Below, piece after piece: positions 1-10,499 of a stretch of 64,000 nt of DNA; within the stretch, counting starts at the first letter, position 1, and each line of letters opens with the position of its first letter. The stretch comes from Parascedosporium putredinis. Its lineage: Eukaryota; Ascomycota; Sordariomycetes; Microascales; Microascaceae. Position numbers and translations under genes: made by a program. Location of the stretch: NCBI GenBank assembly GCA_949357655.1, contig CASHTG010000020.1, positions 1,364,001-1,428,000 of the forward strand. Reading direction: 5' to 3'. Below the pieces are notes generated by a model that saw only the letters and a program-made list of their open reading frames with translations, searched no databases and was not told where the DNA came from.

Positions 1-391
1 GGCGAAGCCCGCGCCACCGTTTTCACGGGCAACGGCAACTCGCGCACGTTTGACTTCCATGCTGGTGACACTGCTGTGTTCCCCGACAACTCTGGGTAAG
101 CCGAGTCTATGCCTTCTTAGAATGAGAACAGAAGAGCAAAACAACGTTCTTTTTATATATATTGTTGCACAAGTGCTAATATTTCCCCCTTGCGTTAGTC
201 ACTACATCGAGAACACCTCCGAGACCGAAGACCTTGTCTGGATCGAGATTTACAACTCGGACCGCGTCGTGGACATTGCTCTCGGCGAGTGGCTCGCCCT
301 CACCCCCGCCGACATCGTCGCGCAGTCCCTCAACGTCCCCATTGAGTTCGTTGAGAAGCTTAAGCGCGAGAAGCAAGTGCTTGTCGCATAA
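1..391 (+). CDS. Oxalate decarboxylase-type bicupin, C-terminal part
   Basis: The 5' part lies outside the window. Two exons are visible: 1-95 and 199-391, separated by an intron with a GTAAGC donor and a TTAG acceptor that splits a glycine codon. The product is the second cupin domain of a fungal bicupin. The segment GDTAVFPDNSGHYIEN matches cupin motif 2, including the metal-ligand histidine, and the tail (DIALGEWLALTPADIV) is typical of oxalate decarboxylases. Members bind Mn and convert oxalate to formate and CO2, usually secreted or wall-associated and acid-induced. That function is inferred from the family because only about 95 residues can be read. An oxalate oxidase-like or non-catalytic bicupin remains possible. 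Confidence 0.85.
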   Translation, partial: AKPAPPFSRATATRARLTSMLVTLLCSPTTLGKPSLCLLRMRTEEQNNVLFIYIVAQVLIFPPCVSHYIENTSETEDLVWIEIYNSDRVVDIALGEWLALTPADIVAQSLNVPIEFVEKLKREKQVLVA

Positions 392-2687
392 GAGGAACAA
401 TTATCTTATCAGCCCTTCGGGTAGGGGATAGAGGAGGGCGCATTGCGTGCACGGTGGAAGAAGAAGTGAAGAAGCCAGCAGGAGGTTGTAGAGACCGTCT
501 TTGTTTTTCTCTTCTTGCGCCCGCCAAGGGCCGCTGGGAGTGCGCACCCTTTGGCAAATATTTAGTCCTTACTTAAAAACGCTGTATACCATAATACTAA
601 TCGAATTTTTTCAACAAGCTTGGTAAACAAGGTTTATTTTGTCAATAAACAAACAGAATGTGGGGTGACGCTGTTTTGCCGGTCCTCTCCTGAGAGAGGA
701 ATTGAGTTAACTTTGAAGTGGTTAATTGCTCGCTAATATCAAGCGCATACAAACACAACTTTTTTCTTCTTCCTTTTATGGATGTTTGGAAACCTTGACT
801 TGGGAATTGGGGCGCCGGTGACCGGAACTAGTCCGACGCCAGCCAGGCCGAGTTGTCCGGTCTTGGCAGCGCGGACGGAGGCGACGCCGGTCGGGGTTGG
901 AAACCCAATGTCTGTGATTTTCTCGACCTCATTCAACATTGAGTAGACTCGACGCGAAAGCCCCAATTGGAACCCAACGCGGTCCCAATGCTTGAAAGGA
1001 TTTTGGAAGACAAAAGAAAAAGAAAAAAGAGCTACAAATAATTTCATCCCACTGGTGCTGCCAGTCGGACACCTCCTGGTTGCTAGGCGCAAACGCAAAG
1101 TGAGGGGAGGTGGGGTGAATTTGCGTGCTCTGCATGCGCATGAGGGCACATGCGGCGTGCAAAAAGACCATGGCGGGATGATGCGATTTCAATGATGCGA
1201 TTGTGGCATGCCTTGTCGAGTCGAGTGTGCTGGTCTCAAGTACTCGCTCTCACTGGCTGCATCGAGTCGCCACTGATTGCATTCGGAGAGCGGCCTCGGT
1301 GGCCCCGCCTTTGAAGCATCGGCGGACCGTGCATGGAAAAAGATGCTGTGGAACCAGAATCAATCGCTTGCTTATTCGACCTTGGCCCGTCGATGAGGGG
1401 AGAGATGGTGATACATAGAGACGGACCTGCGAGAAGAGGCCAATTGCCCGTCGAGGCACAAAGTGATGTTCCATTTGCTTTGTTGCCCCTGCTCTTGTCA
1501 CATCGTGGGCCATTATAATGTGTGCCAGTTAATTATGGCCGGAGCCACTGTTATCGCTTCCTTGCCTGCTCCCGTTCGCTTGCTTTAACGCTGGGACCTT
1601 CGCCCAAGGTTGAAGTAAGATTTGCTTGCCATTGGTGAAGTCACGATGACGTCAGTTCCCGGCACATTCCCTCCGCCCTCCCTTTCGCTTTGGGTGGGAA
1701 GGCTTCTCCTCTTTGGGGCCTAGTCAGGCACGTTTTCTTCTTTTGACACATCTGCAGTGTGCCCTTCCCATGTTGCATCGCCTAATGCGGACTCAAGAAT
1801 CGAAACATGAGTGACATTCCCAGTTTCCTTTGCCAATTCCCCTGTCTTCCTTCGCTTCGTCCAGAGCCGACCGAAGAGGGAAATGGAATGTATGGGTCCC
1901 GTATTATGTTTGAGGCGGGGAGGTTTTTGCCCCGGCCAGCACACGATGCGATGGGGAAATTTGGAAGGACCTGCCAGTTCGTGATGGTGCCGGATTTCTT
2001 GATATTAAGTAGCAACCTCGCTTGTAGACCTAGCGACCCGACGAGTCGCGTTATCTTAATCACATCATCTTTCGTTTTAGAGGTATACGCTACGATGGAG
2101 ATGGGACCGAAGCGGGCTCCGCTGATATTTGATTGCGAGGGACGCTAGAAACCTGCTTTTAGGTGGTATGGGGGTTTCAATGATATGGAGAATCCAAAAT
2201 TCTTGTGAGAGCGGGCGATGAAGGAGGAGGGGTTCTCTAGCTTCGCAAGGGGAGGGAGGGCTTTTGCCGTTGGGTAGCTGCTTGGGGAGAAGCATGTTCG
2301 TTCTGGGAAATGATTGACAGGGGGACAAGGTCATCGGAGAAAATTAAGCAGTGCCGGCCGTGCGTGTGCGTGGCATGGACCTCGATAGAGTCTGTAGATT
2401 TTACCGAGCTGGCATTTGTCTAATAGTACATTCGCGAGCGAGCACTGAACGCCGTGGATAGATCTTGGTGTAAATGCGTGCGAAACTGAATACCACTCTC
2501 CCTAAACTGACAAACACAAAAGAGGCTTATTCTCCCTTCTCGTCATTGTGCACTCTTGCGTGTAGAATGAATGGATCAGTCGGGAAGAAGAGGAAAAAAG
2601 ACGAGGATAAATATATTACACGAGAAACGATGTATTCTTAGTTGAATAGAAGACGAATATGTATTTTGAATCCCATCTGCCAACCTA
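392..2687. other. Intergenic region without recognisable gene
   Basis: It begins with the 3' untranslated region of the bicupin gene (an AATAAAC element near 645) and ends with that of the leftward secreted-protein gene. The open frames inside are short, overlap on both strands and carry no domain I recognise. A long polypyrimidine/purine texture is visible around 1000-1030. Confidence 0.5.
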
Positions 2688-3686
2688 CTACTCCTCCTCC
2701 GTCGCCCCCGTCTCGGTAGGTCTCGCCGTCTCCGATGCCGTCCGCGTAGCTCCCGCCGTCTGGCTGGTGCTACTGCTGCTGCCCCCACCGCCGCCACTGC
2801 TGTTGCCACCCTTGAGCACGGTCGCCTGGACAATCTGCCCGACCGAGTTGAAAATGATGTTGACGAGCGACCCGAGGGTAGAGTACTCGTACGTCTTTTG
2901 AATCAACCCGTTGTCCAGCAGCTTCTGCTGACCCGTAAACGTCATGTTCTGCTCGTAGTTGCCCACGATAGTATGCACCACGTCGCCCGCCGTGCCCACC
3001 ACCTCCTGTATAATATTGCCCAAGTTATCGATGATGTAGTTGAGCTTCGAGTCCCCGCTGAGCACCGACCCCAGCAGCCCGTCCACCGCCCCGATGACGC
3101 CCTCGGCAATATCCCCGACCTCATCGAGCAAGTTGATGAGGAGCGGGTTCAGGTCCAGCGACTGCAGCGTCCGGTTCACGATGCTGGCCAGCTGGCCCAG
3201 CCGGATCACGAGCTCCAGCTCCGCCCCGACGTCGGCGATCGTGATGTTGACTTTTTCCACGCCGATGCTCACCCCGGCGTTGATCTCGACCAGGTTCGCT
3301 ACCTTGGCGGCTAGGTTTATCTCGGCGCGCAGGTTGTCCACGTCGAGCTCGATGCGGCCTACCGAGAGCTCCGGCACGTTGAGGTACACGTCTGGCGGAC
3401 CGAGCTCGCCCCAGTCGCGCGTCGCGCCTGGTGTTCGGCCAGTGCTGGTCCGGGTGGAGGAGCTGCCGCTGCCGCTGCCGCTACTGCTGGATGGTGTGGC
3501 TTCTTCTTCGTCTCCTCCCGAGGATGGTTGCGCTGTGGCGGCGGGCGTGGATTCGGTGGAGCTCTCGAGGAGGAAGCCGTCGGAAGTGACGCCGGTTTCG
3601 ACGGGACCGTCTGCGGTATCTTGGGCGGCGACGAGGGTGACTCGGAGAAGCGCCACTAAGACCGTGGCGAAGAGAGAGTTTCGCAT
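2688..3686 (-). CDS. Secreted protein of unknown function, paralog A
   Basis: One uninterrupted exon of about 332 codons. I choose the ATG at 3686 rather than the in-frame one at 3731 because it begins directly with a signal peptide (MRNSLFATVLVALLRVTLVA, cleavage near AQ). A Ser/Thr/Gly/Glu-rich linker (residues about 25-90) follows. The core is amphipathic and Leu/Val/Asp-rich with the pattern PPDVYLNVPELSVGRIELD and the later block LQSLDLNPLL. The tail is again Ser/Thr-rich and probably O-glycosylated. The core recurs in the rightward gene at 5510, so the two are paralogs. I recognise this as a conserved uncharacterised Pezizomycotina family with no catalytic motif. The regularly spaced hydrophobic residues suggest a lipid- or wall-binding helical protein, which is inference only. 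There is no GPI-like hydrophobic C-terminus. Confidence 0.85.
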   Translation of the reverse strand: MRNSLFATVLVALLRVTLVAAQDTADGPVETGVTSDGFLLESSTESTPAATAQPSSGGDEEEATPSSSSGSGSGSSSTRTSTGRTPGATRDWGELGPPDVYLNVPELSVGRIELDVDNLRAEINLAAKVANLVEINAGVSIGVEKVNITIADVGAELELVIRLGQLASIVNRTLQSLDLNPLLINLLDEVGDIAEGVIGAVDGLLGSVLSGDSKLNYIIDNLGNIIQEVVGTAGDVVHTIVGNYEQNMTFTGQQKLLDNGLIQKTYEYSTLGSLVNIIFNSVGQIVQATVLKGGNSSGGGGGSSSSTSQTAGATRTASETARPTETGATEEE

Positions 3687-5509
3687 CTTGTATGATGGCG
3701 CGAAGGGCCCGTTTGTTTTAGAGAAGAACAAGATGCCGTGTGGGTGTCACGGAGATGGTTGGAAAAAAGGGACAGGGTCGGGTGGGAAACAGAGACAAAG
3801 TGGTGGAGTGACCCGGGGGATAAACGCCGAAAGGAGGGGGATAAAGAAAGACGAGATGGTCGGCGGGGAGGGAGAGGGAAAATCGAGAGGTGGCGTGGGG
3901 AGTTTCGGCCTTTCGTGGGAGGAGGGAGAAGTCTTGTCAATAATAGCGATGGTGGGGGAGGGGGACAATACAAGCAAAGTACCGCGTGCGGGATCAAGAG
4001 AAGGGAGGGTCGATAACGAGGAATCAAGAACGTGGAGCTTGTCAAGATCGGACCAAGAAAAGACATGGCCTCAAGCATGCCGTTGAACCATACCATGACA
4101 CCCATCTCTTCTTTGCAGGGATATGGAGATCGGGCCTTGGAAGACGGGCATTTTTGCAGAAATTGCCAGACCCCAAAAGAAATGTCACTCTAGCATGCGC
4201 CGCCTCCAAAAAAAAAGGACAAGAAAGCTCAGAAGAGACAGCTCGGATTTCCTGGCAAGCTCACAATCAATCGCTCACACTGAAACACCACGGACAGGGG
4301 TGGGTGGCGCCGATGCAAAAGGGGATAGGAACCAATCGAGATGCGGCGCAAGCGGACCTGATCCGGAGAGGGGACTGCAAGCCTCCCAAGTTCGGGTCCG
4401 GTATATTAACCCGCAGGGCTGGCGCATTGTGTGGTCCTGCAGGCCATGGCACACAGGCCAAGGCAAAAGTTGGCCACCCCGGTCGCCCGTTCCCACTAAT
4501 ACGGCAATTATACGCTCCCCTGTTCGAGCGCATTCTTTGCTCGCCGCTCCACCCACCCGGCGCCACCATCGATCAAATCGAGAGCCATTGTGCGGGTCTG
4601 CGCGCGCATGTGTCTTTGCATTTCTGGGGTTGCATCGTCTAGCTTTAATTTAGTCTTTCAGTGCATGATTGGGGGAGACGCGCAAAGATGGCCCTTTGGC
4701 ACTTGATGCTTTTGCACTTTTTGCTCTCTCGTTCGCTTGCTTCCTTGCATCGTGATTTGACCGCCCCTCTTTTCTTTTGACGAAAGAGCAAGGATCCTGC
4801 CTTGGTTGTTGAACCAGTTACCTTTGAACGACAAGGACTTGTTCCTAGATGCTGCTACGACCTGGATTCAAGTACTTGTCGAGGATGTATGTCAAGAAGT
4901 TTGGTCGAGGAGCGTCGAAGCTCCATCATGCTTCCTTGAATCGATGCTCTACGCGCAATCTATCCCGCACCACGCTTTCTTCCGCCTTGGCCCCAATGTC
5001 CCCAATGTCCCTGCTCTGCCCTGCACATCTCCCGTGAAACTTTGCAGGGCTCCGGCTTGTGGGTGGATTGGATATTGCTGCCAAAGGGGAGCTCGCCCCA
5101 CCCCCGACCAACTTGCCCGTCCCTTTCTTATCCCCCTTGCATGTCACCCCGACCCATCTATGCCTTGGAGCTGCGGCTTTCATACATCTAGACCTTGGTT
5201 CCCACCAACGCCGTATGCTATAGGTCTGCGCCTGGGTTTTATTCTTTTCTTTTCTGGCCTTGTCCGTCCTTCCACCCCTCCCCTTCCTTCCCCCACTCTC
5301 CTGACAGCAGTCCTCCTTTTCGTTCCCCTCCCCTCATTCTTTCCACACTTGCCAATTCCGGATTTCTCGAGGTACGCCAGCTATACCTCGCTGGTGCCAC
5401 TACTTCTTTTCTCCTTCACTCACCCGCTTCCTCTTCTTCCCCAACTGCCATCCAAGGCCTCTTCACGCTCTTTCTACACCCACAGAGGAAAGCAGAGAAG
5501 CCAACCAAC
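3687..5509. promoter_or_regulatory. Shared divergent intergenic region between paralogs A and B
   Basis: About 1.8 kb separates the two start codons and must hold both promoters. From about 5240 to the ATG at 5510 the + strand is strongly C/T-rich, typical of leaders of highly expressed filamentous-fungal genes. On the other side, 3740-3960 is purine-rich on the + strand, that is C/T-rich in the direction of paralog A. The long open frames here (for example 4806-5522 +) are compositional and overlap in several phases, so I do not call them. Confidence 0.5.
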
Positions 5510-6411
5510 ATGGCCACGATAACAATCACCAGGGTCCTCACCCTCCTCCTCGCCCTCCTCCCCTTCCTCGCCACCGCCCAAAACGAAGGCTACGTCGGCT
5601 ACCGCCTCGACCAGGAAGGCGACCCCGAAGCCGCCGTCTACGAGACCGAAAACACCAACACGGCGGGGCGGCCCCTCCCCAAGAGCCCGACGTCTACCTC
5701 AACGCCTCGGTACACGTCAAGGAGATCTCGGTCGAGGTCGACAACATCACCGCCAAAGTGAACCTCGACGCCCGCGTGCTGAACCTGCTGCACTTTAGCG
5801 CCGGCGTCGATGCCTCCATCGACCGCGTCAAGCTGCTGATCCAAGACGTCGTCGCCCGCGTCGAGCTCGAGGCCCGTCTCGAAAACGTCGTCGGCATGGT
5901 CGACGACGTCCTCCGCAGCATCGACCTGAACCCCATCGTCGCGACGCTCGGCCAAAACGTCCGCGACATCGTCGACGATGCCGTCGGCGTCATCACCGAC
6001 CCCGTGGAAGGTGGTAGCGGCGGCGGCGGCACTGGCGACGATGCCTCATCCGGCGCCGAGAAGCGCGATCTCCGCTACAACCTCGAGTACAACATCCTCT
6101 ACTCCATCAACGACTACAGCGGCAAGGCCCACACCAACCGCGTGCTCGCCCAGAACGGCGACCTCGTCGACATCAAGCTCGACAACGAGGGTCGCGAGAC
6201 GGGCCGCTCCGTCGCCGGCACGTTTGCCCGCCTCATGGAGTTCACCGGCCACAACAAGACCATTAGCGTCGACGACGAGGTCACCGAGTACGAGATGCAG
6301 TACGTCTACAAGCCCTTCCCTAGCATCGAGGTCTTTGCCTGGGTCTACATGAACACCGCCGGCGCCATCACCAGGACAGAGGTCATCGCCGGTGCCACGG
6401 GGGCGGCATGA
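5510..6411 (+). CDS. Secreted protein of unknown function, paralog B (one frame break)
   Basis: It starts with a signal peptide (MATITITRVLTLLLALLPFL, cleavage near ATAQ). The frame then shifts near 5677-5680. One more C in that CCCC run joins the N-terminus to the second frame, which reads PDVYLNASVHVKEISVEVD and matches the core of paralog A, including SIDLNP. A Gly-rich hinge follows, then a Lys-Arg site (AEKRD, around 6055-6068) that could be processed by a Kex2-like protease, then a beta-rich C-terminal part (EYNILYSINDYSGKAHTNR ... MEFTGHNKTIS). The last part aligns with the C-terminal part of paralog A (NMTFTGQQK). No function is known to me. I read the break as an assembly deletion because both sides are conserved. 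Confidence 0.8.
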
Positions 6412-6944
6412 GTACTTTTACCGGCGACAGAAAGAGCTGAGGCCGCGCCGAGGGGACGGACGGGGAAAGAGAACAGGAACCGGAGAAAAGGATGGGAAGG
6501 AGCCGCGACGCGAGGCGGAAACGCCGACGACTGGGTTGAGAATTTAGATACCAACGGATGGATGGGACGTTGTGAGAGAGATTTTGCGCCGGCTGCTTCC
6601 CCAACCTCCATGTTAACAGGATTGCGTGTTGCCTTTTTCTTCTACCGCTTCCTTTCTCCTTTCCTTCTCTTTTGTTGTCCTCTTCCGTTTCCTCGCTCTC
6701 CACGTCGGAGATGTTGCCTAGGCGGCAGCCAAAGTCTGCTCATCATGTACATATTCGCTAGAAAGAAGCAAAAAAGAAGATAAAAACCACCCTCGTGAGG
6801 CCTTTTGCCCCGCCGTGTCTTGTTCGGCATATCTTTTACTCTCATATCAACACACACAACATATACCTCTACGCGTGAGGCGCGTCCTGCAGCCCCGGCC
6901 ACATAATCTTAAACCGCACAGCCGGTATCAACTCCGGCTGCCCG
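6412..6944. other. Short convergent intergenic region
   Basis: It holds the 3' ends of paralog B and of the leftward 2EXR gene. A polypyrimidine stretch lies at about 6625-6690. I see no gene. Confidence 0.5.
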
Positions 6945-8425
6945 TCACCCCCAGCCCAGCCCCTCCGTCTGCGCCAACAGCGCCTCCAGCGCCGCCTGCC
7001 GCGCGTACGAATCCCACCAGTACAGCAGGCAATCCATGCAAAACGCATTAGTGTGGTGGTACAGCGACTGCAGCCGCGCCCGGCGATCAGGCCAGAAGCG
7101 CGTCGCATCCCCCAGGGACAGCAGCTCCCGCACGCGCGCGCGGTCATGCAGGCTCGCGACAACGGCAATATGATGGTTCCGCAGGCGGCGATGCACGGCA
7201 GCCCGGTACTCGACCGCATCGAGCGGCTGCGCCCTCGGCCCCGCGACATCCCGCACATCCCGCACCACCACAGCATCATCGTCGAGATCCGGCAGCTCTT
7301 GCCGGTACGCCTCCATCTCCTCGTCCGCGAGCTCCGCCGGCGGCGCCGGCAGGGCGATATACACGACCTGCACGACGACCATGAGGCGCTTGACCGCCCC
7401 GCGCCACACGTCCGTCGACAGCTGGTCCCCGCGGCGGAGCTCGTTGCCCAGCCCGCCGGGCAGCAGCACACTGGTAAGGCTGTGCGCGGCGGCGTAGAAC
7501 CGCCCAATGTGCTGCAGGAAATCGCCGCACTGCAGGCCCATGGGCCGGTAGTCCGCGCCTAGGTCCAGGCAGTCCCCGACGACGCCCACGTCGTGATGAA
7601 GCGCTTATTCTCGCGCCGCGTCCACGACGGCCCGCTCCGGTACGTCCCGCTGCCGTGGATGGGAACACGCCCCCGCGGCCTAGCACCACGGCCCGCGACT
7701 CGCGGCACACGCGCGCCAGCGTCGGCATCGGGAGCCGCGCCGTCCAGCAGTACGGCTCGCCAATGGATTGGCCAATGTGCAGCGTGCGGCGGCCCCGCAC
7801 CGGTAGCGCCGCCTCCCAGATTTGGAGCCGGATCTCGGTCGGCAAATCGGGGAACCGCGTAAACGGGCGGCGCTCTGGAAACGCCGTCGCGTAGGTGGGC
7901 GGTGGGGCCGGTTTCGGGGTCCGGCGGAACGCGGAGCCGGAGGACCCGGATGGCTTGTTTACCCCGCGCAGGGCCTCGCGCAGAAAGGCGTCGACGAGCT
8001 GCTCGTGGATCGCCCCCTGCTTGGCCGGGCTGAGGGTGGCGTGCGGCGGGTAGAAGACGCTCGGCCGCGCAAACGGGATGGACTCGAGGAGAAGTTCTCG
8101 GAGAACCGCCATCGCGCCTTCCGCCTGCCGGATCGTTTCGTCTTTCCCGGGTGGCGGCGCCGCGGGCGCCGGCTCCGCAAACCAAGAGTGGGCCAGGTGA
8201 GAGCACGTGGTCGAAGACGTTATCTGGGGGCAGGGCGGGTACCACAATGACGTGGCCGTATGAGTCTTCCTCATCATCTACGGGCTGGTCTCTCCTCGCG
8301 CGGAGACCGGGTGTGTGCTGCCTCAGTCGCTCGAAAGTGGTGGATATCATGCGCCGGAGCTGCGAGTTGGGCCTTGCCTCGGATGGAGAGTCCATCGCTT
8401 TATGTTTCAGCCATACGGCGGACAC
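6945..8425 (-). CDS. 2EXR domain protein (fungal F-box-like), frame-broken
   Basis: The protein must be read across three frames. The N-terminus starts at 8425 (MSAVWLKHKAMDSPSEARP). It moves to a second frame near 8210, returns near 7670-7674 (a CCCCC run on the + strand), and moves again near 7590, finishing at 6945. The central part contains RFPDLPTEIRLQIWEAALP, followed by LARVCRESRAVVLG, the hallmark of the fungal 2EXR domain (EIRxxIW plus CRESR). Proteins with this domain are numerous in Pezizomycotina and resemble F-box proteins, but their partners are unknown. Because each segment retains conserved sequence, I think the gene is intact and the breaks are consensus errors. Genuine decay cannot be excluded here, since it carries at least three breaks in 1.5 kb. 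Confidence 0.7.
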
Positions 8426-10271
8426 TGATAGGATTGGGATGAAGGGGAAGCAGGGTAGAATAGGGGTATAGATAGAGAGGGAAGTGACGTGGCGAGATGA
8501 AGATGATTCGGATTGAGAGGTAGGTGTGGGAGAAGCAGGGGTATGTGACGTGATGTGCGTCTATCTTAGGAGGATTGATATTCCCCCTGAATTGGCCTGG
8601 ATCGCGAAATCACGTGACAAGCCACTAACACCACCTGTGTCAACGACGCCCGGGCTTTCTTGAACGACCATCATCATTCTTGGCACTATTCGGACTACGA
8701 GCTAGGGTTTAAAAGGAAATCCCTTGAAACAAATTGAACACGCTGCGCAGAGAAAGCCTACGAGTTCGTACGTCATGAGCCATGCGTCGACGGGGAAAAA
8801 GTCCGTGGTCGAGCGCCATTGCAGGACCAGGCTCTGCTGCCGCGCGGGGCCGCATGCATGGCCTGGTCAGCCGTAATTCGGATGATGGATCGTTCCCGTG
8901 GCTGGGGTTTCGTTATAGAAAAGGGAAGGAATAAGGATGAAGGGTACCAAGCAAGTTGAAAGAAAAAGAGCCAATTGCATACGAGGGTCGCTGGCGTTGG
9001 AGGGGCGTTTGGGGGCTGTTTCCATTGGACATGAATTGTCGACCGCCAGACAAAGGAGGTCTCCGCCTCGGTCACATGCCCTTCTCTGGTTGTGCTCGTT
9101 GCTTTTCAATGTTCTCCATGGCCTTATTTCTTTCAGATTCGAAGAGGAGCATCGTGGAGGTCCGGTCTGAGGATGGGGCTAAGCCTGTGTCCCCCTCGTA
9201 TTTCCTTTCCACCAGGCTGCTGTGATGTCATGAAATGTTTTATTTTTCTCTCGCGCAGGTACAGCCCGCCCCTGGTAATCTTTCCACCGGTTCTTGCATT
9301 TGCAATTGGGTCCAGCAATCCCCGTTCCCTGCAGGGGGCTTGGGCGGCATGAGCAGCCGGGAATCGAAACAAAGTGTGGCGACGTGTTCAGGGGAACGAG
9401 CGTCGACACCCACAGATGCCTCTTGCTTCCGCTGGGAGTGTCAAGCCCTTGACACATCTCATGTCTAATCCATTCCTGGGAACGCATCCACCCACACCAC
9501 CTACCCGGGACAGGGGTGGCTTCTGGAAGCCGGAACAGAAGCTGCGGGGTGTGGTATGGTAGCCATTATCCACTTGGACCTCATCGTACATAAGAAAAAA
9601 ATGACCGTCCAACATGGCCAGCCCAGCTCCAAGCCCGTCAACGCGGCCATGAAGCCTCGCCTGGAACACAGGAAATCTGACATCGACCACCCCTGCACGA
9701 TGTTGGCCTCCATCGGTTGGTGGAAGGATAGAGCTGAACAACCTCTCCTGGCTGACGCAGGTCCTGGGAATTTCCTTTCGGCAGAGCCGCTCAACTAGCC
9801 TTCTTCTGAGCAGGTTGCGGGTATCTGAATCTGTAACCTCGGAGAGTGGCGGTGAGGGATCGATTCCCGCACCGCCCTCGTCGTCGCGCAAGACGAGGCC
9901 TGCGAGAAAGTGTTCTGCAAAGAAGGAGGGCGTGCAAGCAGCACTCCCAAACCCAGACACCAGGCTGGCAAAAGGTCCGCATAGCTCGAAACTACTCTGC
10001 AGCCCCCGTGGTCCTGCGCATCCCGAGAGAGCGCCACCCAACCACCAGGCCAGGCGTCGAGAGACGTAAGCCCATTCCTTTGCTCTTTCACTATTTGGCC
10101 CTCCTCTCTTTGCTTGCCATCGGCCTCCGCCCACTCCACGGAAGAACTGTGCCAGAAGAATTCGAAGGATAAAGGGCCGTAATATCCCTCGTCATGGGAG
10201 GAGAAAGACACACAACTACCACCCCAACCTTGCGCACACCACACTCTCGTTACCCCCAGACCTCTGCTTTC
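8426..10271. other. Intergenic region, one long but unconvincing ORF
   Basis: A leftward open frame of 248 codons (9388-10134) exists. It overlaps other long frames in the same GC-rich stretch, has no domain or signal peptide I can recognise and no family resemblance. I do not call it a gene, but it is the largest unexplained frame here. Confidence 0.4.
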
Positions 10272-10412
10272 TACAGACTTCATTTCCCTCTTTTGGTTTT
10301 CATAGACTTGACTTTTCTATATTTGCTTCCTACCGACTTCATTTCCTTCTCTTTGGTTTTCATAGACTTGACTTTTCTCTATTTGCTTCCTACAGACTTC
10401 ATTTCTCTTTGT
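10272..10412 (+). repeat. Tandem repeat of about 60 bp in the leader of the NYN gene
   Basis: A C/T-rich unit of about 60 bases starting at GACTTCATTTC is present twice almost perfectly (about 10275-10334 and 10335-10394), with a partial third copy. Each full unit contains TTTTCATAGACTTGACTTTT. A (CA)n run follows at 10421-10436. The array sits just 5' of the start codon at 10500, so it is probably transcribed as 5' UTR. Confidence 0.85.
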
Positions 10413-10499
10413 TTGCTTCTCACACACACACACACAGACTTGGTTTTTCTTTATCTGCTCCCTCTCCTATACCCCACCTCGTGCTCCGGCTCCCCGATC

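Noticed and set aside
3040..4086. 348-codon rightward ORF
   Set aside because: Antisense shadow of the leftward secreted-protein gene; the codon pattern is Ser/Pro-rich and mirrors the real frame.
4806..5522. 238-codon rightward ORF before paralog B
   Set aside because: It runs through the C/T-rich leader, overlaps the true signal-peptide start in the same frame region, and has leader-like composition.
6945..8425. Calling the 2EXR gene a pseudogene
   Set aside because: All three frame segments keep conserved family sequence and the breaks match the homopolymer pattern seen in clearly functional genes of the window.
9388..10134. 248-codon leftward ORF
   Set aside because: It overlaps other long frames in the same GC-rich stretch, has no domain, signal peptide or family resemblance, and lies in the promoter area of the NYN gene.
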